A DNA stretch of 64,000 nt from Bradyrhizobium glycinis (GCF_016031655.1 NZ_JACCHQ010000014.1:124001-188000), one strand, 5' to 3'. Numbered from the stretch's first letter, positions 1 to 9,579 are shown. A program made the numbers and translations. The notes: generated from the letters alone by a model not told the origin.

Positions 1-60
1 ATCGCGGCTGGCCAGCGCTCGGGTTCGCTCCATTCTCCTCATTCGGCTCTAGACGGCTTT

Positions 61-228
61 GTAGAATGCCCCGTGCATAAACCGGCGGCCGCATAGCCGA
101 ATCGAAGCGCGTTCGATAGGATGGAGCGGCATGGCCGCAAACAAGGTAACGGCGGTACGCTTGGGGCTGGGGAGGCAACCGACGGTCCGGGACTATCAGG
201 CCGCCAGCTCCGCTGGCGGCTTTGTTTC
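61..228 (+). ncRNA. Candidate structured RNA, copy A of a repeated element
   Basis: This stretch is clearly related to 17282-17454. Shared blocks include GCCGAATCGAAG, CATGGCCGC, TAACGGCGGTACGC and TGGGGCTGGGG in the same order and spacing. It ends in a perfect 9-bp hairpin (200-208 with 212-220) followed by TTTGTTT, which looks like an intrinsic terminator. The ATG inside the block has no stop before the hairpin in either copy, so a short protein is unlikely. I do not recognise the family. The plus strand is chosen from the position of the T tract. Confidence 0.5.
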
Positions 229-240
229 GTTCAACCTTCC

Positions 241-658
241 TCAGGAGGCGTTCGCCCTTGCTCGTTCACGGGCCTCACGGCGACGCTCCCGGCGCTCGCG
301 CCGCCGTTTGGCTCGATCGGGGGGCTGCTTCAGCGGTGGAACGGGCGATGTGGACGCCGCAATGGAATCTTCGACCGCGGGCACCTGGACAGCCTCCGAT
401 GCCGCTGGACGGGCCTCCATGAGGTCGAGCACTGCCCGTCCTTTGGCTGTGATCTTCCATCCACCGCTTAGGCGCTCGACCAGTCCTTTGTGACCAGATG
501 TCCAGGCCCGGCACCCTAGCCGCGAGCCGCCTGGTCCGGTCCGTCCAGTCGCGGCCGCTCGTCGCCAGGATGGCCATGTCGCGCTTGAGGTCTTCCATCA
601 CGGCGAATCCGTCTGGATAGGCCACCAGGATCTTCAAGACCGTCACCTGGAAGTTCAC
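241..658 (-). pseudogene. Hypothetical protein, frameshifted
   Basis: The first part, starting MNFQVTVLKILVAYPDG, reads about 55 codons in one frame. After the residues WSQ the sensible reading continues in another frame: GLVERLSGGWKITAKGRAVL, then an alanine- and proline-rich stretch and a very basic Arg-rich tail. The switch falls at an AAA run (TTT on the plus strand, 487-489), where one extra base is present. The N-terminal half looks like a small winged-helix-type domain, but I do not recognise a function. It could be real decay or a homopolymer sequencing error. Confidence 0.6.
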
Positions 659-689
659 GCGGGCCCCGCGATCAGCGCCACATCCTGGG

Positions 690-1075
690 CGTATGCGAAC
701 GGCATTTCGGCGGACCTATTTGAGACGCTCGGGAGCACTTTCGCTACTCGTCGCCTCCAGTTGCGGCAACTGAAAAGGCTTTCACAGCATCGGTTCGTCA
801 CCGAATGCCTCAGGCACGCCAGGCTCCGAATAGCCGCTGTCGCAGACGAAGGCGACACCACGGTCCTATCACTTCCGGCCACTGGCACCGATCCAGCAAG
901 ATTGACGAGGATCGCCACGCCGAACGCAGCGTCCCGCGAGAGCAAAAGCGCCTCCCGCAGGTTCCGGCTTTCGCACCCACGCAATGCTTAGTTCCTCGAT
1001 CATATCGACAAGCATCATCCTTGATCAGCGCCTCGTCCGGGACGAGGAAGAATGATTTGCCGGCTGCTCGGTCGC
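690..1075 (-). pseudogene. Single-domain response regulator, degenerate
   Basis: Reading three frames in turn recovers a CheY-like receiver. The pieces are DEALIKDD near the acidic pocket, then MMLVDMIEELSIAW, then NLREALLLSRDAAFGVAILV where the phosphoacceptor Asp strand should be, then RGVAFVCDSGYSEPGVPEAF, and finally KPFQLPQLEA with the conserved Lys-Pro. At least two frameshifts and an in-frame stop just before KPF break it. The expected VNLAG block follows directly on AIL, so the phosphorylatable Asp appears lost. It lies downstream of the hybrid kinase at 1104-3353 on the same strand and may once have been its partner. Confidence 0.6.
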
Positions 1076-1103
1076 GTTCACAAAAGATCTTTCTTTGGTG
1101 TTG

Positions 1104-3353
1104 TCACGTGCCGTGCGTGTGGGTTTGGCGAGTATCGAGCATCGACCTCAGACGCAGCGACAACTCCGGCTGCGAAAATGGTTTTTGGATGAGGACGACA
1201 TCGGGATGGAGCCGACCATCCTGAACGATGGCATCTCTTTCATATCCCGTCATAAAGAGGACCTGCAGCGCGGGACGCTCGGAAAGCGCGAGATCGACCA
1301 GTTGCCTGCCGTTCATGCCTGGCATCACGACGTCGGTCAGCAGCAGGTCGATCCGCTGTTCCGGATCCGCGATGAGTTTCAGGGCCGCCTCGGCATTGTC
1401 GGCCGCCAGCACCGAATAATTCATATCGCCAAGCATCTCCAACAGATGCTCGCGCACCGCTCGATCGTCCTCGACCACCAGGATCTTCTCGCCCCGCCCG
1501 TCAAGGACGCTTCGATTAGGCTCGTCCAGAAAAACAGGCTTGGCTGCGTTCGATCGGGGCAGATAGAGGGTGACCGTCGTGCCTTTCCCAGCTTCGGTTC
1601 GGATGTCCACGTGCCCTGACGATTGTCGGGCGAAGCCGTAGACCTGACTCAGTCCTAAGCCGCTCCCCGAGCCGGGGGCCTTGGTCGTGAAGAATGGCTC
1701 GAACACCCGCTCAAGGACCTCGGCAGGTATGCCCGTTCCCTGATCGCTGACCGAGACGGCGACGTACTCCCCAGGCGAGAGATTTTCGATTCCGGCGCAG
1801 TAGTCGGAGTCGAGCACGCTATTGCGAGCCTCGATCATCAACCGTCCTCCGTCTGGCATGGAGTCCCGAGCGTTGATCGCCAGGTTTATGAGAGACGCTT
1901 CCAGCTCGATCGGATCGACATCGGTGATCCAAAGATCCGGTGCGCGGAAGACGTCGATCTTGACCTTTTCTCCAAGCGATCTGGCCAAAAGGCCGGCGAC
2001 CTGGATCATCACCTGGTTCACGTCAATTGGCTTCGGCGCAAGAGGCTGCCGGCGCGAAAAGGCGAGCAGCTTCCTCACCAGTTGCGCGGCCCGCTCCGCT
2101 CCGGTCAGAGCGTTTCGAGCCTGGCGATGCGTTTTGTCCTCCTCGGGGGTGCGGCGAACGATCGCTTCGAGATTGCCCATCACGATCGAGAGGAGATTGT
2201 TGAAGTCGTGCGCAATTCCGCCGGTGAGTTGGCCGATAGCCTCCAGCTTCTGCGATTGGCGGATCACGGCTTCGGCGCTTTCTCGCTTGCGGACCTCCGC
2301 GTAGAATTGATTGGTCCGCCGCAATGCTAAGTATTCGAGCCAGAGGATCAATGCCAAGGTTGGTATCCCGAAGGCGAGTTGGAGAAGCAACCACTCACCC
2401 CATTCCCTCCAGATCGACATCTCCTCAAGACTGGAAGTGACGTAGATCGGCAGATGCCCGAGATGCCTTACCTCGAACCGACGCTTCAATCCATCTACAG
2501 CCGAGACCGTTGTATAGGTCGCCTTGCGCTCCTGAGCTGCGATAGCGCGCCGGAAACCGGTGTTCTCCGCCAACACGATGTCCGGGGCCGTCGGAGCTGG
2601 GTAGCGCGCCAGGACGGCCCCGTCGTCCCTGATGATCGCGAAACTTGCCGCGGCACCGCCGCCGAGGGTAGCGAAGAATTTCTCGAATGCGCTGGGCGGC
2701 ACCACGACGGCGCTGATGCCGGCGACTGCGCCCGTCTCGTCGCGCCACTTCTTGCTCACCGAAAAGAAGGGAGGTCCGCCGATCCTCGGTATCAAGATCT
2801 TGCCGACGAAGGTGCCCGTCTCCGGATTCCGCTGCGCCACGAAGTAATCGCGGTCCGAATTGTCTAGGTCGGGAGCCCGAGAAACCGACGAAGTCACCAC
2901 CGGCCTCCCGTTCCGATCGAACAGCCAGATCGCGCGAAGGTCGGACACCTTGCCGATCATCTCGTGAAGTCGTTCGTGGAGCGCATGTTCTTCGCTCTTC
3001 AGAGCCTCCACGCTACGCCTTCGCGTTATGCCTTCAACGCTCGAAAAAAGGAGTTCGATTTCTTCGAAAACCTTGTTGGTGTGTTCGATCGCGATATCCA
3101 GGGAACGTGCAATGCGCTCGTCGGCGGATCGCGACACGAAGCTGTAATGCTGCAGGCTGGCGATGCTCAACACGAACAGCGCTCCCATCGCGGTAGCGGC
3201 CATGACAAGCGCGAAGCTGGCGGTGGCGGAAGGCGCCGCGTGGTGTCTGATAGTTCTACTCACACCGCGGACCCAAGCAGGACGAGGCCACTCGTCGGTG
3301 CTCTTCCACGGCTGGCGCTTCTCGGTCAAGCATTCATTGTCCCTCGGCGGCAA
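1104..3353 (-). CDS. Membrane-bound hybrid sensor histidine kinase with C-terminal receiver
   Basis: The protein is about 749 residues. A transmembrane segment lies near residues 45-67, followed by a periplasmic sensor region (about 70-310) that resembles a double-Cache fold, and a second membrane segment near 322-342. The kinase core starts with GQLTGGIAHDFNNLL; H382 is the expected phosphorylated histidine. The ATPase domain shows NLAINARD, DQGTGIP and SGLGLSQVYG. A receiver follows (ILVVEDD, LLLTDVVMPGMNG). It is the last gene on the minus strand in the chemosensory region, and about 180 bp separate it from the preceding kinase. The start is uncertain: the frame opens with TTG at 3353, and a second TTG at 3329 has an AGGGA about ten bases upstream. 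The ligand is unknown. Confidence 0.88.
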   Translation of the reverse strand: MPPRDNECLTEKRQPWKSTDEWPRPAWVRGVSRTIRHHAAPSATASFALVMAATAMGALFVLSIASLQHYSFVSRSADERIARSLDIAIEHTNKVFEEIELLFSSVEGITRRRSVEALKSEEHALHERLHEMIGKVSDLRAIWLFDRNGRPVVTSSVSRAPDLDNSDRDYFVAQRNPETGTFVGKILIPRIGGPPFFSVSKKWRDETGAVAGISAVVVPPSAFEKFFATLGGGAAASFAIIRDDGAVLARYPAPTAPDIVLAENTGFRRAIAAQERKATYTTVSAVDGLKRRFEVRHLGHLPIYVTSSLEEMSIWREWGEWLLLQLAFGIPTLALILWLEYLALRRTNQFYAEVRKRESAEAVIRQSQKLEAIGQLTGGIAHDFNNLLSIVMGNLEAIVRRTPEEDKTHRQARNALTGAERAAQLVRKLLAFSRRQPLAPKPIDVNQVMIQVAGLLARSLGEKVKIDVFRAPDLWITDVDPIELEASLINLAINARDSMPDGGRLMIEARNSVLDSDYCAGIENLSPGEYVAVSVSDQGTGIPAEVLERVFEPFFTTKAPGSGSGLGLSQVYGFARQSSGHVDIRTEAGKGTTVTLYLPRSNAAKPVFLDEPNRSVLDGRGEKILVVEDDRAVREHLLEMLGDMNYSVLAADNAEAALKLIADPEQRIDLLLTDVVMPGMNGRQLVDLALSERPALQVLFMTGYERDAIVQDGRLHPDVVLIQKPFSQPELSLRLRSMLDTRQTHTHGT

Positions 3354-3534
3354 CGTAAGTGCTTTTACCTCGGCTTGGTTCCATTAGTATAACTACCGAG
3401 TGGGGTCTGCCGCGCGCGTTCCGGTACATGGTCGGTCAGTCGTTGATGCCCACCCATGCGCGCCTGAAAGCGCGGCTTTGCCGTGCATTTGGGACGAAGT
3501 CGTGCGGGCAGCGGGCGCTGAGCCGCCTGGTGAA

Positions 3535-5559
3535 TCAAGCTGGTCCGACGCCGATGAAAGCCTTCTCCAGCGCTGAGGCCAAATGGGCAGATGTATAGGG
3601 CTTCGACAGATGTTCGAACTCGATCGGCCGATCCGACGGCAGCTCAGCATATCCCGTCGCCAGAATGATCGGCAGCTTCGGGTGCAGCTCTTTTATGCGT
3701 TGGGCAAGCTCCAGCCCGTTCATTCCAGGCATGGCATAATCCGTTACGACAATGTCGAACAGCGGATCGCTGTCTAGCAATTTCAAGGCCTGACCGCCGG
3801 ACTGCGCTTCGGTGACACTGTGACCGAGATCGAGCAGCATGTCAGCCGCTCCCATGCTCACCAGGACGTCGTCGTCGACCAACAATACGCGCAGTCTCCT
3901 GCTCAGTTCCGGAGCAGCGGGCCTAATCTCCGAACTCGCCGGTTTCTCGCCGTGCTTTGCGCGGGGTAGCCACATCGTGACTGTCGTTCCCTCGCCCCGC
4001 TGGCTCTGCAGTCGCATGGCTCCGCCCGACTGAGCCGTGAACCCGTGCACCATCGAGAGACCAAGACCGGTGCCCTTGCCCACCCCCTTCGTGGTGAAGA
4101 ACGGCTCCTGCGCCCGCGCGAGCGTTTCTTCGCTCATGCCTTCTCCAGTGTCGGTCACAGTGATGCAGACCAATGATCCCGGCGGTAATCCAGCGCTGCC
4201 GGCGTTCTCTTCGTTGTGGCAGGCGATCGTCAGCGAGCCGCCATGCGGCATGGCATCGCGAGCATTGACGGCAAGATTGATTAGTGCCAGCTCGAGCTGG
4301 TTCGCGTCGACCGCAACCGGATCAACGTCGGGCATCACCTCGGCGTGAATGACGATGTTCGGGCCGACGGAATGACGGAGGAAATCCAGCATCTCCGGAA
4401 TCAGCGTCTGCAGAGAGACGACCTCAATCTTCAATTCCTGCCGTCGTGCGAACGCCAGAAGGCGCGTCGTCAATGTCGCACCCCGCTCCGCTCCCTGCAT
4501 GGCGCGGTCCAGGAGCCGAGAGATCCTGGGATCGTCGGGAAGAGCCTTTTTTAAAAGACTGAGGCTGCCGAGGATAACCGCCAGCAGATTGTTGAAATCA
4601 TGAGCGACACCGCCCGTCAGCTGTCCGATGCTCTCCATCTTCTGAGATTCGTGGAGCTGTCGCAGGGCGACCTCCCGCTCGCGAGTCCGCTCATTGACCC
4701 GGTCTTCAAGTTCCTCGTTGCTTTTCTGAAGCGCGTCCCTCGCATCGGACAAAGCCGACTCGGCGTTCACCCGTTCCGAGACGTCCCGCCAGATAGTGGT
4801 GACGAAATTCCGCTGATCGGCGCCCCAACGACCCAGCGAAATTTCGAAATGCCCAAACGTTCCGTTCTTGTACCTGCCGACGACCGAGACGGCACGCTTG
4901 TCCTGCTGCTCGATCGTCCCTTCAGCCAGCAGCCGCACAAGCGTATCCTCCGACTGTAAAAGAAAGCTCAGCTTTTGCCCTATCAACTCCGTTTGGTCGT
5001 AACCAAGAACGCGGTCCACGGCCCCGTTAACCCATTGAATGTTCTGGTCGGCGTCGACTGTGATGATCGCGTCAGGAGCGGAGTCCACAATCGCATGATA
5101 TCGCGCGTTTTGCCGCTCGCGAAGCACGCGCTCTCGTGTCACCGCGGCCGTGACGTCGGTCACTTGAAGAAGACAGTAGTTCGACTCAGCCGTTGGTACA
5201 GGACGGACGATGATGTTGTGGAGCAGTTCGCCTCCATCGTCGAGCCGCAACGGAAGCAATGAGTTCAACGTGTGGGTCAGAAGGCTGGAACTGCCTACCT
5301 GAAACGCATCTTCGATCACGCTAGGCAAGCGCGTCGTGCGCGCCTTTGGAAACACGTCGAAGAAATCCTTGCCGAGCACTTCGGCGGTCGAACGCTTTGA
5401 CGTGCGGGCCATCCAATCGTTCCAGGCGACGATCCGTCCTGCGCTGTCAACGACGATCAGGCCAATGTCGACGGTGTCAAACGCCGGCTCGTAGATAGGG
5501 TCCGTCGCATTATTCGGCGTGACGGGGGGACTGATCTTCGATGGCGTGGATGAAGTCAT
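3535..5559 (-). CDS. Soluble PAS-PAS hybrid histidine kinase
   Basis: The protein is 674 residues with no membrane segment. Two PAS-like domains occupy about 25-135 and 150-262, and a short coiled coil follows (SNEELEDRVNERTRE). The HisKA site is GQLTGGVAHDFNNLLAV with H320. The ATPase boxes are NLAVNARDAMPHGG, DTGEGMSEE and GTGLGLSMVHG. The C-terminal receiver has VLLVDDD and IVVTDYAMPGMNG. The ATG at 5559 lies about 50 bp inside the upstream cheC gene, so the two are translationally coupled. It probably senses a cytoplasmic cue (redox, gas or metabolite) and feeds the chemosensory phosphorelay. No haem or FAD ligand could be identified with confidence. Confidence 0.88.
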   Translation of the reverse strand: MTSSTPSKISPPVTPNNATDPIYEPAFDTVDIGLIVVDSAGRIVAWNDWMARTSKRSTAEVLGKDFFDVFPKARTTRLPSVIEDAFQVGSSSLLTHTLNSLLPLRLDDGGELLHNIIVRPVPTAESNYCLLQVTDVTAAVTRERVLRERQNARYHAIVDSAPDAIITVDADQNIQWVNGAVDRVLGYDQTELIGQKLSFLLQSEDTLVRLLAEGTIEQQDKRAVSVVGRYKNGTFGHFEISLGRWGADQRNFVTTIWRDVSERVNAESALSDARDALQKSNEELEDRVNERTREREVALRQLHESQKMESIGQLTGGVAHDFNNLLAVILGSLSLLKKALPDDPRISRLLDRAMQGAERGATLTTRLLAFARRQELKIEVVSLQTLIPEMLDFLRHSVGPNIVIHAEVMPDVDPVAVDANQLELALINLAVNARDAMPHGGSLTIACHNEENAGSAGLPPGSLVCITVTDTGEGMSEETLARAQEPFFTTKGVGKGTGLGLSMVHGFTAQSGGAMRLQSQRGEGTTVTMWLPRAKHGEKPASSEIRPAAPELSRRLRVLLVDDDVLVSMGAADMLLDLGHSVTEAQSGGQALKLLDSDPLFDIVVTDYAMPGMNGLELAQRIKELHPKLPIILATGYAELPSDRPIEFEHLSKPYTSAHLASALEKAFIGVGPA

Positions 5560-6160
5560 TGACGATGGCTTTCAACGTGGCGATCGACGGCAGGTCCATG
5601 AGCAACGCTATAAAGCCATGAACATCTCGGGTTTTAATGTTGAAATCGATATAAAGAAAGAGCACGAATTGCGCGCCCGATGCGGGGCCGTCGACGTCAA
5701 ACAGAGCAGCCCCATCGCCTCGAACGATTGAGGGCAGCGACATCCGCATGGTCCGGTGCAGAACATTTGCGATCGTCGCCAGGCAGCCATTAAGAATGAT
5801 ATTGCCCGTTTCAGCCAGCGCTTCATGCTCGAGATCGATGACGTCTTCCAAGGTATGTTCATCGCCTAGTATCGAACGAACCAACTCGAGGCTCTGAGCT
5901 TCCGGGAAGATCAGCAATGCCCTGCCGGCAAACGGTCCTTCAAAAGATTGCTGCACCGCCACGAGCTTTTTGGCATTGTCCCGCTCGACCAGTTTTGCGG
6001 CCGCGGCGCGCGTGACAATCCTCACCGACGGAACGGACAGCAGCACCTGCTCGCCGACCATTTGTCGCAAGCTGCTGGCGGCGCGGCTGACGCCCATGTT
6101 CGCGATTTCGGCAAGCGCATCCTGTTCGGTGTGGGTTAGCTCGCCGATGTCGGCTGTCAT
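5510..6160 (-). CDS. cheC: CheC-family CheY-P phosphatase, copy 1
   Basis: The protein is 216 residues. Both pseudo-symmetric CheC/CheX active-site helices are visible. The first is D-x3-E-x2-N (DALAEIAN) with a Pro exactly 22 residues after the Asn. The second is EALAETGN, again with Pro at +22, although the first acidic position of the usual D/S is Glu. CheC proteins dephosphorylate CheY-P, which fits a cluster without cheZ. The start overlaps the upstream cheY stop (ATGA). It is a clear paralogue of the gene at 15997-16620, so the cluster has one copy at each end. Confidence 0.85.
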   Translation of the reverse strand: MTADIGELTHTEQDALAEIANMGVSRAASSLRQMVGEQVLLSVPSVRIVTRAAAAKLVERDNAKKLVAVQQSFEGPFAGRALLIFPEAQSLELVRSILGDEHTLEDVIDLEHEALAETGNIILNGCLATIANVLHRTMRMSLPSIVRGDGAALFDVDGPASGAQFVLFLYIDFNIKTRDVHGFIALLMDLPSIATLKAIVNDFIHAIEDQSPRHAE

Positions 6161-6543
6161 GACGCAGCCTTCTTCAAGCGAAGCGTGGCTCCCGACAAGA
6201 AAGCCGACAATGTTTCGTCTGTGAGCGGCTTTGGTATGAACCCAGCGTTCAGCTCGCGGGCCCGTCCAACGATTTCATTCTGGACGTTGGCCGATACGAC
6301 CGCGACGGGCATGCTCGGGTGGGTCTTGCGGATGTTGGCAACCAATTCCAACCCGTCCATTCCGGGCATGTTGAAATCGATAAGTGCGATATCCGCCGCT
6401 CCCCCTGCAATGGTTGCGAGGGCCTCTTCCGCATTAGTGACTTCCACTAAGGTCCAATCCGGCCTGATCCGCCGCATCGAACTTGCCATCACCATCCGCG
6501 CCAGCTTGCTGTCGTCCACAACCAAAACTCTATACTGCTGCAT
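6157..6543 (-). CDS. cheY: CheY-like single-domain response regulator
   Basis: This is a 128-residue receiver. VLVVDDSKLARM gives the acidic pair D10-D11, D56 lies in LIDFNMPGMDG, the switch residue is in VVSAN, and the Lys is in IPKPL. The frame is open further upstream, but the ATG at 6543, directly before QQYRVLVVDD and preceded by AGCCAGG, gives the normal CheY length. The stop overlaps the cheC start as ATGA. It is likely the output regulator whose phosphate is removed by the adjacent CheC. Confidence 0.87.
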   Translation of the reverse strand: MQQYRVLVVDDSKLARMVMASSMRRIRPDWTLVEVTNAEEALATIAGGAADIALIDFNMPGMDGLELVANIRKTHPSMPVAVVSANVQNEIVGRARELNAGFIPKPLTDETLSAFLSGATLRLKKAAS

Positions 6544-6659
6544 ATCCTGGCTCTTGTTGCGAGGGGTCGCGGGTTGGACTAGTACAGTCTGATCAGGTCT
6601 AACCTCTTGCTGGGACGGGGTAAATGGCCCGCGCGGCAATTGGTTCCACGGGAGTAAGC

Positions 6660-6911
6660 CTAGTCGCCGGCGGCCTTATGCAATCCCGGTGCTACCCACT
6701 GTGCCACCCAAGTATCACCGCAGCGCCCGATCGGCGCAATTCCCGAGGCCAAAATGACCTGAAGTACCGCTGTATGCATCCGCTCGCACTGCGTCCAATC
6801 GAGAGCTGCCTTCGGAGTGCGCTGCAACATCTGCAGCAGGGGCTCGGCGTCCTCAACCGGGCAGACGCCCTCGAGAATTATGACGCCCGCCTCGGTCCTA
6901 TGGACTGTCAC
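6660..6911 (-). CDS. Short STAS-like protein in chemotaxis operon
   Basis: The protein is 83 residues and overlaps the cheA stop by four bases, so it is clearly in the operon. The pattern of a short beta N-terminus, VEDAEPLLQMLQ, LDWTQCERMHTAVLQVILAS and a C-terminal strand and helix resembles the SpoIIAA/STAS fold. There the segment after the LD strand normally carries the phosphorylatable Ser/Thr; here the candidate is the Thr in MHTAVLQ. It may bind one of the signalling proteins as a small adaptor. The assignment rests on fold-like pattern only. Confidence 0.6.
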   Translation of the reverse strand: MTVHRTEAGVIILEGVCPVEDAEPLLQMLQRTPKAALDWTQCERMHTAVLQVILASGIAPIGRCGDTWVAQWVAPGLHKAAGD

Positions 6912-9187
6912 TGCAGCAGCTCCTTTGCGTCCAGCACCAGCAGGACCTGCCCGTTACCAAGCAAGGTTGTTCCGGCAAACCCGCGCACCCCCTCCAGCAG
7001 TCCCTGCATGGGTTTGAGAACCACATCAAGCCTGTCGCGGATCGCGTCGACTTCAAACGCGACGATCTTGCCGGCGCTTTCGACGATCACCAGAAGCCTA
7101 GGCGCCGCCTGGTCCCGAGCCCGTTCCGGCAGCTTCATTCGCTCGGCCAGGGAGACGATCGGCACCACGCGTTCGCGCAGAATGACCCCATAGTTTTTCT
7201 TGACCCTGCTAATGCGGTCGGGCGTCACCCTGACTGTTTCGGACACCGCATCCATAGAGATACCGAACAATTGTCCGCCTGTTTCGACAAGCATGATGCG
7301 GGACATCGAGACGGTCGTCGGGAGATCGAGCCGCACCGTGGTGCCGATCCCTTTCCAGCTTTCCAGTGCTACACGTCCGCCCATCTGCTCGATTCCGGAG
7401 CGGACCGCGTCCATGCCTATCCCTCGCCCGGATATGTCCGATAGCGCGGGCGCGGTCGAGAAGCCGGCGGAAAACACCAGATCGATAGCCTGCTCGTCCG
7501 TCAGAGCGTCCAGCTCGTCCGGCGCCAACAATCGATTTTCCGAGGCCCTCTTCCTGATGGCCGCCGGATCGATCCCGCGGCCATCGTCGGCGACCTCGAT
7601 CAGGAGCCGATCACCGGCCCGCGATGCTGCGATTGAGATCGTCGCCGTTTCCGGCTTTCCAGCCGCGTGTCGCTGTTCCGGGTTTTCGATCCCATGATCC
7701 AGAGCGTTGCGCAGGAGATGCACCATGGGTTCGAAAAGGCGGTCCATGATGCTCTTGTCAAATTCCGTCGTCTCACCCCGGGTGACCAGGGCGACCTTCT
7801 TGTCGAGTTGCCGGGCCACATCGCGGATCAGCCGCGGAAAGGACCTGAACAGCTGTGCGGCCTCTATCATGCGCAGCTGAAGCACGGCCCCGTGCAATTC
7901 CGTGACGAGCCGCTCGATGGCCTCGCGGTCGCGCTCGACAGCTCGTGAAATTTCGGTCCCGCCAAGCTCCTGCTCGACCCGCCGCGCCGAACGAGCCAGG
8001 GCGTTTTTAGCGACGACAAGCTCTCCTGCAAGATTGACGAGCGCGTCGACTTTTGCCGCGCCAACGCGCAGCACGCGGTCCGCGGCTCGCTCCACCTCGT
8101 TTGTTGCTCTCGCCTGCGGCTGGCCCAAACGAGTATCGCTCAGAGTGGATGGCACAGCGGCAAGCGCTGTGAGAGCCTGCTCGAGCGCCTCCAACAATGG
8201 AGCGGGAGTTTGCTGCGCCGTTGCCAGTGCGCCCCCACGCAGCACCGCCTCTGCCAGTTCTGGAGGCGCACCATAACGCAACGCGTTGGCTGCCGCGCGT
8301 ACTGCTGAGCCAATGCATCCTAATAGATCGGCTTTTCTGCCCGGCACGTTCAGCATTTCGCGCTGCGCTTCGAGCACGTTCCTCACCAAAGCCAGGCTGG
8401 GCTGCGCCGCGTTGGCCGCGGGGAGGGCTTGGCGCGGGATTCCGATGAGACGCACCTGATCCGGCACCAGCCTGAAGATGCGCGAGATGTCCTCCCGCTC
8501 GGCAATCGAAAGCGCTTGGAAGCGCATATTGCAGGCGTACGGGTCGATTTCGGAGAGAGCCGCAAAGGGCTCGCGCGCTTCGATATGGCACGCCGCGAGC
8601 CCCGGAACCTGCCGCATCAGCTGCAGCGGATCGTCGCCGTTGTAAAAGCAGCCGACGGCCGGCTCATACAGGATCGCTGTCGCATGGCCAGGCGGCTCCG
8701 GCATTGACGATATCGCCGCGATTAGCCGCGCGATCCAGGAGGGCAGCTCGCCCGCACTTCCTGCCGGCTCCCGCGAAGCGGGGGCGACCGGATCCGCTGC
8801 CGCATTTGTCAGGAACGACCGCAGGCGCTCCGCCATGGCGCGCCCGTCCTCACCCGCTTGAAAAGGCAAGACGCCGGCGGCCTCAAACTCGTCAACCCAA
8901 TGCGACACCTGGTCGAGGCAAGCCATTACCGCATCGATGATATCGCTGTCCGCGACGAGCGTGCCCTCCCGCAGCCCGGCCACCAAGTCCTCGGCTGCAT
9001 GAAGAGTGATGCTCATCGCCGGCAATTCGACTATCCCGGCGGAGCCCTTAAGCGTATGAAGTGCCCGCAACACGTAGCTGGCCGCTTCGTCCGATGCTCC
9101 GTAGCGTTCGAGCGCGATGAGCTGGTCTGTTGCCCGTCGGATCAGGTCGCGAGCTTCCGTGACGAATTGTTCGTGTAAGGCGTTCAC
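6908..9187 (-). CDS. cheA: Chemotaxis histidine kinase CheA
   Basis: The protein is 759 residues. The P1 HPt domain carries H44 in LRALHTLKGSAG. A P2-like region (about 150-260) and a low-complexity linker follow. P3 dimerisation is near 365-440 (KVDALVNLAGELVVAKNAL). The P4 ATPase shows LLRNALDHGIE, VADDGRGID and SGRGIGMDAV. The P5 CheW-like domain is at the C-terminus. It starts with GTG at 9187, overlapping the upstream cheY stop (GTGA). CheA phosphorylates CheY and CheB in response to the soluble MCP. Confidence 0.95.
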   Translation of the reverse strand: MNALHEQFVTEARDLIRRATDQLIALERYGASDEAASYVLRALHTLKGSAGIVELPAMSITLHAAEDLVAGLREGTLVADSDIIDAVMACLDQVSHWVDEFEAAGVLPFQAGEDGRAMAERLRSFLTNAAADPVAPASREPAGSAGELPSWIARLIAAISSMPEPPGHATAILYEPAVGCFYNGDDPLQLMRQVPGLAACHIEAREPFAALSEIDPYACNMRFQALSIAEREDISRIFRLVPDQVRLIGIPRQALPAANAAQPSLALVRNVLEAQREMLNVPGRKADLLGCIGSAVRAAANALRYGAPPELAEAVLRGGALATAQQTPAPLLEALEQALTALAAVPSTLSDTRLGQPQARATNEVERAADRVLRVGAAKVDALVNLAGELVVAKNALARSARRVEQELGGTEISRAVERDREAIERLVTELHGAVLQLRMIEAAQLFRSFPRLIRDVARQLDKKVALVTRGETTEFDKSIMDRLFEPMVHLLRNALDHGIENPEQRHAAGKPETATISIAASRAGDRLLIEVADDGRGIDPAAIRKRASENRLLAPDELDALTDEQAIDLVFSAGFSTAPALSDISGRGIGMDAVRSGIEQMGGRVALESWKGIGTTVRLDLPTTVSMSRIMLVETGGQLFGISMDAVSETVRVTPDRISRVKKNYGVILRERVVPIVSLAERMKLPERARDQAAPRLLVIVESAGKIVAFEVDAIRDRLDVVLKPMQGLLEGVRGFAGTTLLGNGQVLLVLDAKELLQ

Positions 9188-9579
9188 GGGATGGCTCCGG
9201 TGAGAAGGCCGACGTGCCGAACCAATTCGTCCTCCGCCACCGGCTTAATCAGGTACATGTTCGCGCCCGCGGCTCTTGCGTCCGCAACATCTTGCGAACC
9301 CGCCTCGGTCGAAATCATCAACGCCGGAACGGTCGCCACTTCGCCGCGGCCGGCGCGCAGCGATCGAATGAAGGTGAGGCCATCCATTCGCGGCATGTTC
9401 ACGTCGAGGATTACGAGATCAAACGGCTCCGATAACACCTTTTCCATGGCCTCGATGCCGTTGATTGCTTGCTCGACATGGAAGCCCGCCTTGTCCAGCG
9501 CGGCCCGGTAATAGAGCCGCACCAGCGATGAATCATCAACCACAAGGACGTGGATGGCCCGCCTCGCGGTGTCAGCCAT
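9184..9579 (-). CDS. cheY: CheY response regulator
   Basis: This is a 131-residue single receiver with D15-D16 in VLVVDDSSLVR, D59 in VILDVNMPRMDG, Thr in MISTEAG and Lys in LIKPV. The ATG at 9579 is chosen because it gives a normal receiver length; longer readings run further back into cheR. Its start overlaps the cheR stop by eight bases and its stop overlaps cheA. It is the likely main phosphate acceptor for the neighbouring CheA. The cluster therefore has two free CheY proteins, which suggests one output and one phosphate sink. Confidence 0.9.
   Translation of the reverse strand: MADTARRAIHVLVVDDSSLVRLYYRAALDKAGFHVEQAINGIEAMEKVLSEPFDLVILDVNMPRMDGLTFIRSLRAGRGEVATVPALMISTEAGSQDVADARAAGANMYLIKPVAEDELVRHVGLLTGAIP

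Noticed and set aside
131..220. Possible short protein MAANKVTAVRLGLG and its counterpart at 17350
   Set aside because: Neither frame has a stop before the terminator-like hairpin, and the similarity extends upstream of the ATG, so RNA is the better explanation.
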